A DNA stretch of 64,000 nucleotides, taken from Pedobacter cryoconitis. Lineage in GTDB: Bacteria > Bacteroidota > Bacteroidia > Sphingobacteriales > Sphingobacteriaceae. Positions 52,728-60,241 of this stretch are shown here, one piece after another. The notes under the pieces are model-generated. The model did not search any database. It was not told where the DNA came from and saw only the letters and a list, made by a program, of their open reading frames with translations. Where the stretch lies: positions 124,001 to 188,000 of the forward strand of contig NZ_JACHCE010000006.1 in the NCBI RefSeq assembly GCF_014200605.1. The letters are read 5' to 3'. The position numbers and the translations under genes were made by a program. Position 1 is the first letter of the stretch, and every line of letters starts with the position of its first letter.

Positions 52728-52816
52728 TAAGATAAAAAATAGCTTGTTGAATTATGCCAGGAGTGGGATTATGGGACTTTTGGCCCTATCATTAAGAATG
52801 AATCCTTTATAAATTG
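52728..52816. promoter_or_regulatory. Divergent promoter with GGGAC-GACCC element (GT10 copy 2 / GT2-A copy 2)
   Basis: GGGACTTTTGGCCC at 52773-52786; rightward TAAATTG at 52810-52816 (23 bp gap); leftward TATCTTAG (minus strand) at 52728-52735, beginning 45 bp left of the element. Confidence 0.75.
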
Positions 52817-52835
52817 TAATGAAAAAGACAGCAAA

Positions 52836-53477
52836 ATGAATCTACCATTAGTATCCTGTATAATGCCCACGGCGAACAGAGAAAAGTTTATGCCTTTTGC
52901 AATTAATTACTTCATGAGCCAGAATTACCGGAATAAGGAGTTAGTTATTGTAGATGACGGAAAGGAATCTGTAGCACATCTGATACCGGAACATCCCAGC
53001 ATCAGATATTTCTATACTGACCCGATCGGAACTATTGGCCTGAAGCGTAATTATGCCTGTGAAAAAGCAAGAGGCGAGATTATTATTCATCTGGATGATG
53101 ATGACTGGTATGCACAGGACTGGATCACACAGCAGGTTAACTACCTTTTAAAATCCGGGGCCGATATGTGCGGTATACAACATATCCATTATTATTCTAT
53201 AATTCTGGGAAAGTTATACACTGTAATCAGACAATATGAGGGCGGGGGTAATCCAATGGACTGGGTAGCTGGCGGTACGTTAGCCTATTGGAAGTCATTC
53301 TGGGAAAAACATCCTTTTAAAGATTTGCAGCAAGGAGAAGATGATGATTTCATTCAAAAGTCAGGTGGTAAACTCCTTATACATGACTATAGAGATGGTT
53401 TTGTAGCTCTTTTACATCCACACAATACAGTGGTAAGAAGTTTTGAAAATCCTAAACATAAAGCGTTAAAATCATGA
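52836..53477 (+). CDS. GT2 glycosyltransferase, type A copy 2
   Basis: A 213-aa paralogue of type A: LPLVSCIMPTANREKFMPFA, ELVIVDDGKES, DPIGTIGLKRNYACEKARGE and the acidic motif HLDDDDWYAQDW. The segment between residues 115 and 150 (YYSIILGKLYTVIRQYEGGG) differs most from the other copies and is probably the acceptor-recognition region. The stop overlaps the start of the type B gene by 4 bp (ATGA), giving a coupled A-B pair. Confidence 0.88.
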   Translation: MNLPLVSCIMPTANREKFMPFAINYFMSQNYRNKELVIVDDGKESVAHLIPEHPSIRYFYTDPIGTIGLKRNYACEKARGEIIIHLDDDDWYAQDWITQQVNYLLKSGADMCGIQHIHYYSIILGKLYTVIRQYEGGGNPMDWVAGGTLAYWKSFWEKHPFKDLQQGEDDDFIQKSGGKLLIHDYRDGFVALLHPHNTVVRSFENPKHKALKS

Positions 53478-54196
53478 AAATAAAATTAACACATCCACTA
53501 ATTTCCTGTATTTGCATTACGCAAAACAGACCAGCATTCCTGCTTAAAGCAATAGTCAGCTTTGATACCCAGAATTATCCGAATAGAGAACTGGTAATTT
53601 CTTACCCAAAGCACGATTCAGAAACAAAAAAACTGATCAATGATATTTTAGAAGTATCTGACCTAAGAGTTGTACAGATAGAGCGTGAAGGAGACGAATC
53701 ACTGGGAGCTGCAAGAAATCATGCTATTGCAAATTGTAATGGCGAATATATTTGTTTATGGGATGATGATGACTGGTATAATGCCAGAAGATTAGCACAT
53801 CAATACAACACAATGTTAACCACTGGAAAATTCCGCGAAGCAAGTATACTGACTCGTGTCATGTTGTTTGATGCAAAGACAGAGCAAGGCTATCTCTCCT
53901 TTTATTATCTATGGTGCGGAAGTCTTTTATGCAAAAAAGACCATATTTTAAAGCATCCTTTTGAAAATACTGATGTCGCAGAAGATGCATCCGTAATTAA
54001 ATACCTGGAATCCAAAAAATTGCTGCACTATATTGCTGACAGTGCTTTTCTTTACCTATATGTATATCATGGTGGAAATGCGCTGAATTATTTCCACTTT
54101 TCTTATTATTTAAAGAAAAGTGAACGGCTGGATCAGGAAAGTACAGATTGGATGCATAGTTTATTGAATGTCAAGGTGGAGGTTCTACCTTCTTAA
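53474..54196 (+). CDS. GT2 glycosyltransferase, type B copy 1
   Basis: The 240-aa GT-A enzyme starts with LTHPLISCICITQNRPAFLL, has ELVISYPKHD in place of the VIIDDG of type A, and carries the metal motif CLWDDDDWYNARRL near residues 93-106. SLLCKKDHILKHPFENTDVA and EDASVIKYLESKKLLHYIAD follow. Copy 2 is at 56820. It is co-translated with GT2-A copy 2 via a 4-bp overlap, so the two probably act successively on the same acceptor. Confidence 0.87.
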   Translation: MKIKLTHPLISCICITQNRPAFLLKAIVSFDTQNYPNRELVISYPKHDSETKKLINDILEVSDLRVVQIEREGDESLGAARNHAIANCNGEYICLWDDDDWYNARRLAHQYNTMLTTGKFREASILTRVMLFDAKTEQGYLSFYYLWCGSLLCKKDHILKHPFENTDVAEDASVIKYLESKKLLHYIADSAFLYLYVYHGGNALNYFHFSYYLKKSERLDQESTDWMHSLLNVKVEVLPS

Positions 54197-54217
54197 CAGA
54201 TTTTATTGCCAGCTTTA

Positions 54218-54928
54218 TCATTTAAGACGGGTTGCCCAGATTGGATAAGGCTGGCCTTCTCTGATAAAATCCAGAAAATACGTTTCGTCAGGAATAACTT
54301 CTGATTTATAAGTTTTACGAACAATGCTGAATATACTTTGATCGTGACGATGATCAATAAATTCTGAATTCTGCACAGAATTATCCTTATCATCTGTAAA
54401 TAGAAGCGGGTTTTCAGATAATACAGTATACCACCTATTAACCATCATAACAGTATGAGGACATTTCTTTAACATGATCACTGTAGCCATTAATTGATTT
54501 GAATTGACAAGGTCTTCAGGGGTCTCAAAATAGTCAAAAACCTCTTGTTTAGTATACTCAATTTCTTTATGAGGCAACTCAAAGCTGATGCAACCAGTTT
54601 TAGACTTTTTTAATAAATCAATATATTCTTTAAAACGCTTTCCTCCATTGCTATTGATCATACATCCTGCATCACAATAAATCAAAATATCACCATCAGC
54701 CAAAGTTTCCAGCACCCGCTTAATAAAATATGGCTTCCAAATCCAATATCCCCCTCCTCTTCTCTGTGTAAGTATTTTTTCAAAATCTTTATTGAATTTC
54801 ATTTCTATATCTTCAGGGCTGAAAATAGTTATTTCGTTAAAGAAAGAAGAAGTCAGAGCAGTTTGTTTAAAAAACTCTCTTTGTGTGGCATATCGTGCAT
54901 CGCCATAACTAATCAGTTGTATTTTCAT
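54218..54928 (-). CDS. GYWxWKP-type glycosyltransferase-like protein
   Basis: This 236-aa cytosolic protein has QRRGGGYWIWKPYFIKRVLE near residues 54-73 and the short acidic motif DILIYCDAGCMINS near 79-92, which plays the DxD role in a GT-A-like nucleotide-sugar transferase fold. HRHDQSIFSIVRK near 193 is also typical of this group, which occurs in capsule and LPS loci. It lies 40 bp downstream of GT2-C copy 2 on the same strand and is probably in its operon. Sugar and acceptor unknown. Confidence 0.78.
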   Translation of the reverse strand: MKIQLISYGDARYATQREFFKQTALTSSFFNEITIFSPEDIEMKFNKDFEKILTQRRGGGYWIWKPYFIKRVLETLADGDILIYCDAGCMINSNGGKRFKEYIDLLKKSKTGCISFELPHKEIEYTKQEVFDYFETPEDLVNSNQLMATVIMLKKCPHTVMMVNRWYTVLSENPLLFTDDKDNSVQNSEFIDHRHDQSIFSIVRKTYKSEVIPDETYFLDFIREGQPYPIWATRLK

Positions 54929-54968
54929 ATGATCACTTTTTTATTTAAAAAATTAATAAAATACACAA

Positions 54969-55688
54969 TTACAATAAAACCCATCCATCTCCCGTACGTG
55001 GTCTCCATTTTTTATCATAGTAAACAGTTTCATTTTCTGTCAATTCTTCTTGTCTTTCTGCCGTCTGACTCTTCAATGTCTTATTCTCCAGATGATCTAC
55101 AATAGAAGAGGTCACTAAAACATGTTTTAGTTTTAACATCCATAATGTATTTGAATAATCATTATCCGCACACCAAAAAATGTAGTTTTCATCTAGTTTA
55201 CCTGTCAAACGCAGAATATCACGCTTAAAAAAAATACACCAGCCAGAAATCTCTTTCCTTACTCTATAACCTAATTTTAGCCCGTCATTTAATTTAAATC
55301 CTTCTTTAGGATGATGAATAGAGCAAACTGGAGAAGCACTTGATAAATCGCTATACTGATGAAAAGGTTGAAGTATCTCTGTAGCCCAGTTTGGATGAAA
55401 AATCAGATCGTTATTGCACATACAGATAAAATCTGCCGATGTCATAGCTATACCTATGTTCATATATCTGTGATATCCGAACTCCTCTTTAGGATAAACT
55501 GTTAAGCCGTGCAAGTATTGATATGGTTTAAGTGTCTTTTCAGATTCAATAACTATAACGTTGAATTTAATTTTTTCAGGATCTTCTGAATTCATTAATG
55601 AATTAAGGCAGTTTATAGTCATATCCTTCAATTCATTAGTCTGTCCATAACTCAAAATAATAACGTCTATTTCTACTTTTTTTCCCAT
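54969..55688 (-). CDS. GT2 glycosyltransferase, type C copy 2
   Basis: A 239-aa paralogue of the enzyme at 50793-51533. It shares VEIDVIILSYGQTNELKDMT, YPKEEFGYHRYMNIGIAMTS, CMCNNDLIFHPNWATEILQP and ISGWCIFFKRDILRLTGKLD followed by ENYIFWCADNDYSNTL. It is driven leftward by the divergent promoter at 55708 and followed by the GYWxWKP-type gene. Confidence 0.87.
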   Translation of the reverse strand: MGKKVEIDVIILSYGQTNELKDMTINCLNSLMNSEDPEKIKFNVIVIESEKTLKPYQYLHGLTVYPKEEFGYHRYMNIGIAMTSADFICMCNNDLIFHPNWATEILQPFHQYSDLSSASPVCSIHHPKEGFKLNDGLKLGYRVRKEISGWCIFFKRDILRLTGKLDENYIFWCADNDYSNTLWMLKLKHVLVTSSIVDHLENKTLKSQTAERQEELTENETVYYDKKWRPRTGDGWVLL

Positions 55689-55707
55689 TGTGACTATCCG
55701 TTTCCGA

Positions 55708-55796
55708 CAAGTTACAAAGAAATCAAAACCTAGTTAAACGATTGTTTTTTTTGGGACATCTGACCCTATTTCATGGACTTAAACGTACCTAAATTA
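55708..55796. promoter_or_regulatory. Divergent promoter with GGGAC-GACCC element (GT2-C copy 2 / GT2-A copy 3)
   Basis: GGGACATCTGACCC at 55753-55766; rightward TAAATTA at 55790-55796 (23 bp gap); leftward TAACTTG (minus strand) at 55708-55714, beginning 45 bp left of the element. The leftward flank CAAGTTACAAAGAAA is identical to that at 49663. Confidence 0.78.
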
Positions 55797-55818
55797 GGTG
55801 GAATCAAAATAAAACAAA

Positions 55819-56460
55819 ATGAATCAACCACTGGTATCCTGTATTATGCCAACAGCCAACAGACAAAAATATATCTCTTTTGCACTGAACTACTTCCTGG
55901 CTCAGGATTATCCGAATCGGGAATTAGTCATTATAGATGATGGAAATGAATCAATTGTACATTTATTACCTGATGATAAACGGATTAAATATTTCTACAC
56001 TAAGCCGCTGGGAACTATTGGGGTTAAAAGAAATTTCGCCTGTAATAAGGCAAAAGGAGAAATTATTATGCATTGGGATGATGATGATTGGTATGCAAAT
56101 GACTGGATCAGTAAACAGGTATATTTCCTTTCCAACTCGGAAGCTGATATTTGTGGAATAGAGCACACTCATTTTTTTTCACCTGTAACGGACACCTTAT
56201 GGATGGGCACTGCAATGAATAGGAATAACCCTTCAAACCCCGAACAATGGATAAATGGCGCCACTTTAGCTTACTGGAAGTCATTTTGGCTTACTCATCC
56301 TTTTAAAGATCTGCAAACCGGAGAAGATGATCATTTTATAACCAAATCAGGAGCCAGAGTTTTTGCCCATGATTACATTGATGGCTTTATAGCTGTTCTG
56401 CATTCAAGAAATACTACAACTAAATATTTCGAAAATCCCAGGCACAAGAGGCAAATATAA
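55819..56460 (+). CDS. GT2 glycosyltransferase, type A copy 3
   Basis: A 213-aa type A enzyme: QPLVSCIMPTANRQKYISFA, ELVIIDDGNES, KPLGTIGVKRNFACNKAKGE and HWDDDDWYANDWI. The C-terminal half has WINGATLAYWKSFWLTHPFK and HDYIDGFIAVLHSRNTT, shared by all type A copies. It is followed after 10 bp by a further regulatory element that starts a separate unit with the small protein gene at 56538. Confidence 0.88.
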   Translation: MNQPLVSCIMPTANRQKYISFALNYFLAQDYPNRELVIIDDGNESIVHLLPDDKRIKYFYTKPLGTIGVKRNFACNKAKGEIIMHWDDDDWYANDWISKQVYFLSNSEADICGIEHTHFFSPVTDTLWMGTAMNRNNPSNPEQWINGATLAYWKSFWLTHPFKDLQTGEDDHFITKSGARVFAHDYIDGFIAVLHSRNTTTKYFENPRHKRQI

Positions 56461-56470
56461 TATCAATTAT

Positions 56471-56514
56471 GGGACATTTGATCCTATTTCACATTTCCTG
56501 TTTCATGTAATTTT
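56471..56514 (+). promoter_or_regulatory. GGGAC-GACCC promoter for small protein gene 1
   Basis: GGGACATTTGATCC at 56471-56484 is followed after 23 bp by TAATTTT (56508-56514), 23 bp before the start codon at 56538. Confidence 0.7.
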
Positions 56515-56537
56515 ATCTTAAACATTAAAACTTCGTT

Positions 56538-56798
56538 ATGGCCAGATCATGGTACGCTTTTATTGGAGGTAATCCTATTGAGATCACAAATTACTATAAA
56601 GCAACAGTTAAACATAGTTGTCTTTGCGGCGATCAAATTTGCGCAATTTGCGCTGTAGATGCTGGTGCTAATAACCTGCACCCAGCGTTCCCCTTGTCAG
56701 ATAACATGAAGCAATATATCCAGAATGCTTTAATTACAGGCCAGATACAACCTGAGATTCCTTATAACACAAGAAAATATGTGTATCTAAAACATTAA
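56538..56798 (+). CDS. Small WY...YVYLK family protein 1 (86 aa)
   Basis: I do not recognise this family. The protein starts MARSWYAFIGGNPIEITNYY, has a cysteine pair core HSCLCGDQICAICAV near residues 27-41, then PLSDNMKQYIQNALITGQIQ and the C-terminal RKYVYLKH. It has no signal peptide or membrane segment. Five related genes lie downstream at 57676, 59355, 59759, 60242 and 60869, sharing WYxY-G, C-x2-G-x2-IC, PLS-x2-x-QYI-NAL, QP and YVYLK. It is followed 21 bp later by GT2-B copy 2, so small protein and glycosyltransferase share a message. Confidence 0.75.
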   Translation: MARSWYAFIGGNPIEITNYYKATVKHSCLCGDQICAICAVDAGANNLHPAFPLSDNMKQYIQNALITGQIQPEIPYNTRKYVYLKH

Positions 56799-56819
56799 TG
56801 TCTTATTTAACTGCTTTTT

Positions 56820-57515
56820 ATGAAATTAACTCATCCTTTGATTTCCTGCATTTGTATTACCAATAACCGTCCTCAATTACTTAAGAGAGCAGTCGCCTGC
56901 TTTGAGTCACAAAATTATCCTAACAAGGAATTGGTAGTTTCCTATCCAAAAAAAGATGTTTTTAGCCCAAAAATCATAAGAGATGCACTTCAGAATGAGG
57001 AGCTTAAAATACTTCAAATTGAAAGGGAAGATGAGCAATCGTTAGGAAATGCAAGGAATACCGCAATTAATAAATGTTTTGGAGATTATATCTGTATATG
57101 GGATGACGATGACTGGTATCATCCCAGCCGCATTTCGTATCAGTTTAATAGTATGCAAATCTCCGGACAGAGGTATCAGGCAAGTGTATTATCGCGTATC
57201 CTTTTATATGATTCTACTACTAAAGAAGCATATTACTCATTTTCATATACCTGGGATGGGACAATATTATGCAGAAAAGAAATATTATTGCAAAATCAAT
57301 ATGCTGATACCAATAAAGGTGAAGATTCACATGTAATCACATTTTTATCGGGCAGAAAGCTGTTGTATGAGATTGATACTGCCCCCTTCTTATACATATA
57401 TATATATCACGGAGAGAATACATGGAATTATGCTCATTTCGAAAATTTCATTAATAAGAGTCAGGTATTAGATAAAGAGGCAAATGATCGCATTCTCTTG
57501 ATATTAAATAATTAA
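56820..57515 (+). CDS. GT2 glycosyltransferase, type B copy 2
   Basis: A 231-aa paralogue of the enzyme at 53474: KLTHPLISCICITNNRPQLL, ELVVSYPKKDVFS, CIWDDDDWYHPSRI and TILCRKEILLQNQYADTNKG. It follows small protein gene 1 by 21 bp. The first type B copy is instead coupled to a type A enzyme, so the partner gene in front has been exchanged between the two blocks. Confidence 0.87.
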   Translation: MKLTHPLISCICITNNRPQLLKRAVACFESQNYPNKELVVSYPKKDVFSPKIIRDALQNEELKILQIEREDEQSLGNARNTAINKCFGDYICIWDDDDWYHPSRISYQFNSMQISGQRYQASVLSRILLYDSTTKEAYYSFSYTWDGTILCRKEILLQNQYADTNKGEDSHVITFLSGRKLLYEIDTAPFLYIYIYHGENTWNYAHFENFINKSQVLDKEANDRILLILNN

Positions 57516-57537
57516 AACACAACTATAAAATTGTTTT

Positions 57538-57581
57538 GGAACCTTTGACCCTATTTGCACCCTTATGTTTTAATTAATTTT
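57538..57581 (+). promoter_or_regulatory. GGGAC-GACCC promoter for small protein gene 2
   Basis: GGAACCTTTGACCC at 57538-57551 is followed after 23 bp by TAATTTT (57575-57581). The predicted transcript starts near 57587, giving an 89-nt leader before the gene at 57676. Confidence 0.68.
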
Positions 57582-57604
57582 ATTGCTATACTATGGGAGA
57601 TACC

Positions 57605-57667
57605 GAAAACCCAAAACAGAGTAGGTGTAATTAAAGTTTTTACTTGCTTTTTGATGTATAAAAGCAA
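57605..57667 (+). promoter_or_regulatory. Conserved 5' leader with hairpin, copy 1
   Basis: The block GAAAACCC-AAAACAGAGTAGG (57605-57625) is shared with four other sites. Downstream, TTGCTTTT and AAAAGCAA (57644-57667) form a perfect 8-bp hairpin with loop TGATGTAT, 8 nt before the start codon. The stem differs from the copies at 60210 and 60835 by mostly compensating changes, and the loop differs only at its fifth base. Confidence 0.6.
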
Positions 57668-57675
57668 ATGTTATC

Positions 57676-57954
57676 ATGTCTAAACGAAGAGATTACAAAA
57701 ACAAGGCCTGGTATGCCTATGACGGAATAGGAGATCCGTACCATGCAGCCAGTTACCGAAAGATCACGCAAAAACTAAAATGTGAAAATGGAAAACATAT
57801 CTGTGCCATTTTTGCCGGGCATGGTGATATTAATCCATTTTCACCTTTATCAGCAAATATTCAGCAATATATTGCAAATGGCCTGGTTTCTGGTTTAGCT
57901 CAACCGCCTCACTATAAAAAGCATAGCCAATACTATGTTTACTTAAAATATTAA
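57676..57954 (+). CDS. Small WY...YVYLK family protein 2 (92 aa)
   Basis: A member of the unrecognised family. It has a slightly longer basic N-terminus (MSKRRDYKNKAWYAYDGIGD), the core KLKCENGKHICAIFAGHG, FSPLSANIQQYIANGLVSGL, AQPPHYKKHSQ and the end YYVYLKY. No export signal. It is followed by two type A glycosyltransferases (38 bp and then a 4-bp overlap), and is probably the first gene of that message. Confidence 0.75.
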   Translation: MSKRRDYKNKAWYAYDGIGDPYHAASYRKITQKLKCENGKHICAIFAGHGDINPFSPLSANIQQYIANGLVSGLAQPPHYKKHSQYYVYLKY

Positions 57955-57992
57955 TTTTCAGTCACAAGAACACAAAACCTAAACAAAACAAT

Positions 57993-58655
57993 ATGAATCA
58001 ACCTCTTGTATCCTGTATTATGCCTACAGCAAACAGACAGAAATTTATTCCTTTGGCTATTGATTATTTTTTACAGCAGGATTATCCAAATGCAGAACTT
58101 GTTATTATTGACGATGGCGTTGAGTCTGCATCAAAATTAATCCCGGATAATCCAAAAATAAGATACTTCTATGAGGAGCCCATTGGTACTATTGGCGTTA
58201 AACGCAATTATGCTTGTGAAAAAGCTAAGGGTGAAATCATCATGCACTGGGACGATGATGACTGGTATGCTTCGGAATGGATCAGCCGTCAGGTTCATGC
58301 ACAATTAACTTCAGGGGCAGATATTACAGGTTTAAACCGCGTAATATTTTATTCTCCTTCAGTCGAAAAAAAATGGATGTATGAGGATTCAGAATTAGAC
58401 AAACCCTGGTTATGTGGCGCAACAATGGCATATAAAAAGTCATTCTGGAAAAATCATCCATTTATAGATATACAGGTAGGAGAAGATTACGATTTCGTCT
58501 GGAATTCAGGAGCTGTTATTTATGCAATGGATTATATGGAAGGCTTTGTAGCTATATTACACGCCCATAATACAAGTATTAAACCAGTAGAAAATCCTAA
58601 GCATAAAAAACAAGCCAGTGCCTGGAAAGCACCTACTCAAAATACAGAACCATGA
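57993..58655 (+). CDS. GT2 glycosyltransferase, type A copy 4
   Basis: The 220-aa enzyme has QPLVSCIMPTANRQKFIPLA, ELVIIDDGVES, EPIGTIGVKRNYACEKAKGE and HWDDDDWYASEWI. The variable region (FYSPSVEKKWMYEDSELDKP) is shared in outline with copy 5, which also reads PWL-GATMAY instead of the GGT/GAT-LAYW of copies 2-3. There is no separate regulatory element in the 38 bp upstream, so it depends on the promoter at 57538. It overlaps copy 5 by 4 bp. Confidence 0.88.
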   Translation: MNQPLVSCIMPTANRQKFIPLAIDYFLQQDYPNAELVIIDDGVESASKLIPDNPKIRYFYEEPIGTIGVKRNYACEKAKGEIIMHWDDDDWYASEWISRQVHAQLTSGADITGLNRVIFYSPSVEKKWMYEDSELDKPWLCGATMAYKKSFWKNHPFIDIQVGEDYDFVWNSGAVIYAMDYMEGFVAILHAHNTSIKPVENPKHKKQASAWKAPTQNTEP

Positions 58656-59344
58656 GTAATCATCTTGTATCCTGTATTATGCCAACTGCTAACCGGCCAA
58701 ATTTCGTTGCTTTAGCAATCGGTCATTTTCTGAATCAGGATTTTAGAGATGCAGAGCTGATTATTATTGATGACGGCATAGAATCAGTGCGGTCTGTTTT
58801 ACCTGATCACTATCGGATTAAATATTTCCATACTGAGCCTTTAGGAAGCATTGGCTTGAAAAGAAACTATGCCTGCAATAAAGCACAAGGTGAATTCATT
58901 ATGCATTGGGATGATGATGATTGGTATGCATACGACTGGATTAGCCGGCAACTTAAAGTGCTACAAAATTCTGATGCAGACATTTGCGGTTTGAATGAAA
59001 TTACTTTTTTCTCTCCTCTTGCCAAAAAATTCTGGAAATATGCAGATAAAAACACAGAACGTCCCTGGCTATCTGGGGCAACAATGGCTTATAGAAAATC
59101 TTTTTGGCAAAATCATCCATTTCAAGACCTTCAGATAGGGGAAGATTATGATTATATCTGGAATAATAGTGCTAAAATACTCGCACATGATTATTCATCT
59201 GGTTTTATTGCAACTCTACATAATGCAAATACTACGCTAAAACCTTTTGAAAACACAAAACATAAAAAACATGCTGTCGCTTTGATGGATGTTCATTATA
59301 AGGGGAAAACCGAAAACCCTAAACAGAGTAGGTATTACTATTAA
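58652..59344 (+). CDS. GT2 glycosyltransferase, type A copy 5, with C-terminal read-through
   Basis: A 230-aa enzyme with SNHLVSCIMPTANRPNFVAL, ELIIIDDGIES, EPLGSIGLKRNYACNKAQGE and HWDDDDWYAYDWI. Other copies end soon after a conserved EN-x-x-HKK block. This one continues for about 25 residues, and the last dozen (KTENPKQSRYYY) are encoded by a copy of the conserved leader block at 59312-59332. The extension therefore seems to have arisen by loss of the ancestral stop in front of the repeat. Confidence 0.87.
   Translation: MSNHLVSCIMPTANRPNFVALAIGHFLNQDFRDAELIIIDDGIESVRSVLPDHYRIKYFHTEPLGSIGLKRNYACNKAQGEFIMHWDDDDWYAYDWISRQLKVLQNSDADICGLNEITFFSPLAKKFWKYADKNTERPWLSGATMAYRKSFWQNHPFQDLQIGEDYDYIWNNSAKILAHDYSSGFIATLHNANTTLKPFENTKHKKHAVALMDVHYKGKTENPKQSRYYY
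59312..59332 (+). repeat. Leader-block copy inside the 3' end of GT2-A copy 5
   Basis: GAAAACCC-TAAACAGAGTAGG is nearly identical to the blocks at 57605, 60170 and 60795 and lies 22 bp before the 103-aa gene. The hairpin found in the other leaders is missing here. Confidence 0.7.
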
Positions 59345-59354
59345 ACTTTTTATT

Positions 59355-59666
59355 ATGCCCTGGTATCAATTTATTAACAATGATCTGGACATTTGCGATC
59401 CGGATAGTTACGCAATTCTGGAAAAGGCACCAGATGTAACCGATGGTCCCTATTTAGCTGCCGTTTTTGCAGATGAATTTCCTAATGATCCTGAACGAAG
59501 ACCGGATTTAGAAGGTACTCCAGGATTATTATTTTATCTTATCCGGGCATTAGCCAAAGGTAAAGGTCAACCTGCCTCTAAATTTCCTCCCGTCCCGTTA
59601 GAAGTTAGGATGTCTGCCGTTCCAGCCAATGGAGTTCCAAGACAAAACACTGAGTCTCCTGAGTAA
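59355..59666 (+). CDS. Divergent member of the small protein family (103 aa)
   Basis: The ATG at 59355 (MPWYQFINNDLDICDPDSYA) matches the WYxY-type N-terminus of the family; an upstream start at 59289 lies inside GT2-A copy 5. The middle (DGPYLAAVFADEF, LLFYLIRALAKGKGQP) corresponds to the IC-AI, QYI-NAL and QP blocks. The YVYLK end is replaced by a proline-rich tail (KFPPVPLEVRMSAVPANGVP). The cysteine pair is reduced: one Cys lies nearer the N-terminus (DICDPD) and the IC is lost. Relationship to the family is probable, function unknown. Confidence 0.65.
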   Translation: MPWYQFINNDLDICDPDSYAILEKAPDVTDGPYLAAVFADEFPNDPERRPDLEGTPGLLFYLIRALAKGKGQPASKFPPVPLEVRMSAVPANGVPRQNTESPE

Positions 59667-59689
59667 AATTAACGATGATGGGCTTTGCT

Positions 59690-59711
59690 GAAAACTCATT
59701 AACAGACTAAG
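59690..59711 (+). repeat. Degenerate leader-block copy
   Basis: GAAAACTCATTAACAGACTAAG aligns with the conserved leader block with about six changes, including one extra base. It lies 48 bp before the gene at 59759, which lacks a GGGAC-GACCC element of its own. Confidence 0.45.
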
Positions 59712-59758
59712 CTTTAACTTATTTTTAATACATTTCACCTATAAATTATTCTTATTTT

Positions 59759-60019
59759 ATGGCAAGAGCATGGTATGTTTACATAGGAAATGGTCCTTTA
59801 AAAGCAACTAATTATTATAAAATCCCACCCGATTCAATAATTGGATGCTTAAATGGTGATTTAATATGCACAATTTCGGCTGTTGATACCGGTGACGAAA
59901 ATCCAGAATCCCCACTCTCCCCAAATTTGCAGAAATATATTCTGGATGGGCTATCGACTCAATTAGCACAACCTGAAGGCAATAGGGATACTAAAAAATA
60001 TGTTTACATGAAATATTAG
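59759..60019 (+). CDS. Small WY...YVYLK family protein 4 (86 aa)
   Basis: A family member with MARAWYVYIGNGPLKATNYY, the core IIGCLNGDLICTISAVDTGD, SPLSPNLQKYILDGLSTQLA, QPEGNRDTKKYVYMKY. No signal peptide. No regulatory element of the island type is seen in the 92 bp upstream, so it is either co-transcribed with the 103-aa gene or uses another promoter. Confidence 0.75.
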   Translation: MARAWYVYIGNGPLKATNYYKIPPDSIIGCLNGDLICTISAVDTGDENPESPLSPNLQKYILDGLSTQLAQPEGNRDTKKYVYMKY

Positions 60020-60086
60020 TAAACGTAACTGGATTTATTTGGGTTAATTTAAGAAAACAAATGTAATTATTCTAGAAAAGGATTTA

Positions 60087-60129
60087 GTGTCTAATGGCCC
60101 TGTTAAAAACTCATTTTCATTTATCTTAG
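60087..60129 (+). promoter_or_regulatory. Degenerate GGGAC-GACCC promoter for small protein gene 5
   Basis: GTGTCTAATGGCCC (60087-60100) keeps the right half of the element. TATCTTAG follows at 60122-60129, after 21 bp. The predicted leader is about 107 nt. Confidence 0.5.
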
Positions 60130-60169
60130 TATTAATAATTAGAAAATCAAATTATAACAGGGCCACGCT

Positions 60170-60233
60170 GAAAACGCAGAATAGAGTAGGTATTAATTAA
60201 AGTTTTATGATACTTTTTGATTTATAAAGGTAT
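60170..60233 (+). promoter_or_regulatory. Conserved 5' leader with hairpin, copy 2
   Basis: GAAAACGC-AGAATAGAGTAGG (60170-60190) is followed by the hairpin ATACTTTT-loop-AAAGGTAT (60210-60233; 8 pairs, one G-T) with loop TGATTTAT, 8 nt before the start codon at 60242. Confidence 0.6.
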
Positions 60234-60241
60234 CCTTATTT

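Noticed and set aside
57594..57635. 13-codon open frame (MGDTENPKQSRCN) in the leader of small protein gene 2, a possible leader peptide
   Set aside because: At 60170 and 60795 the equivalent frame has stops on both sides and no ATG, so it is not conserved as a peptide. Treated as part of the repeat block.
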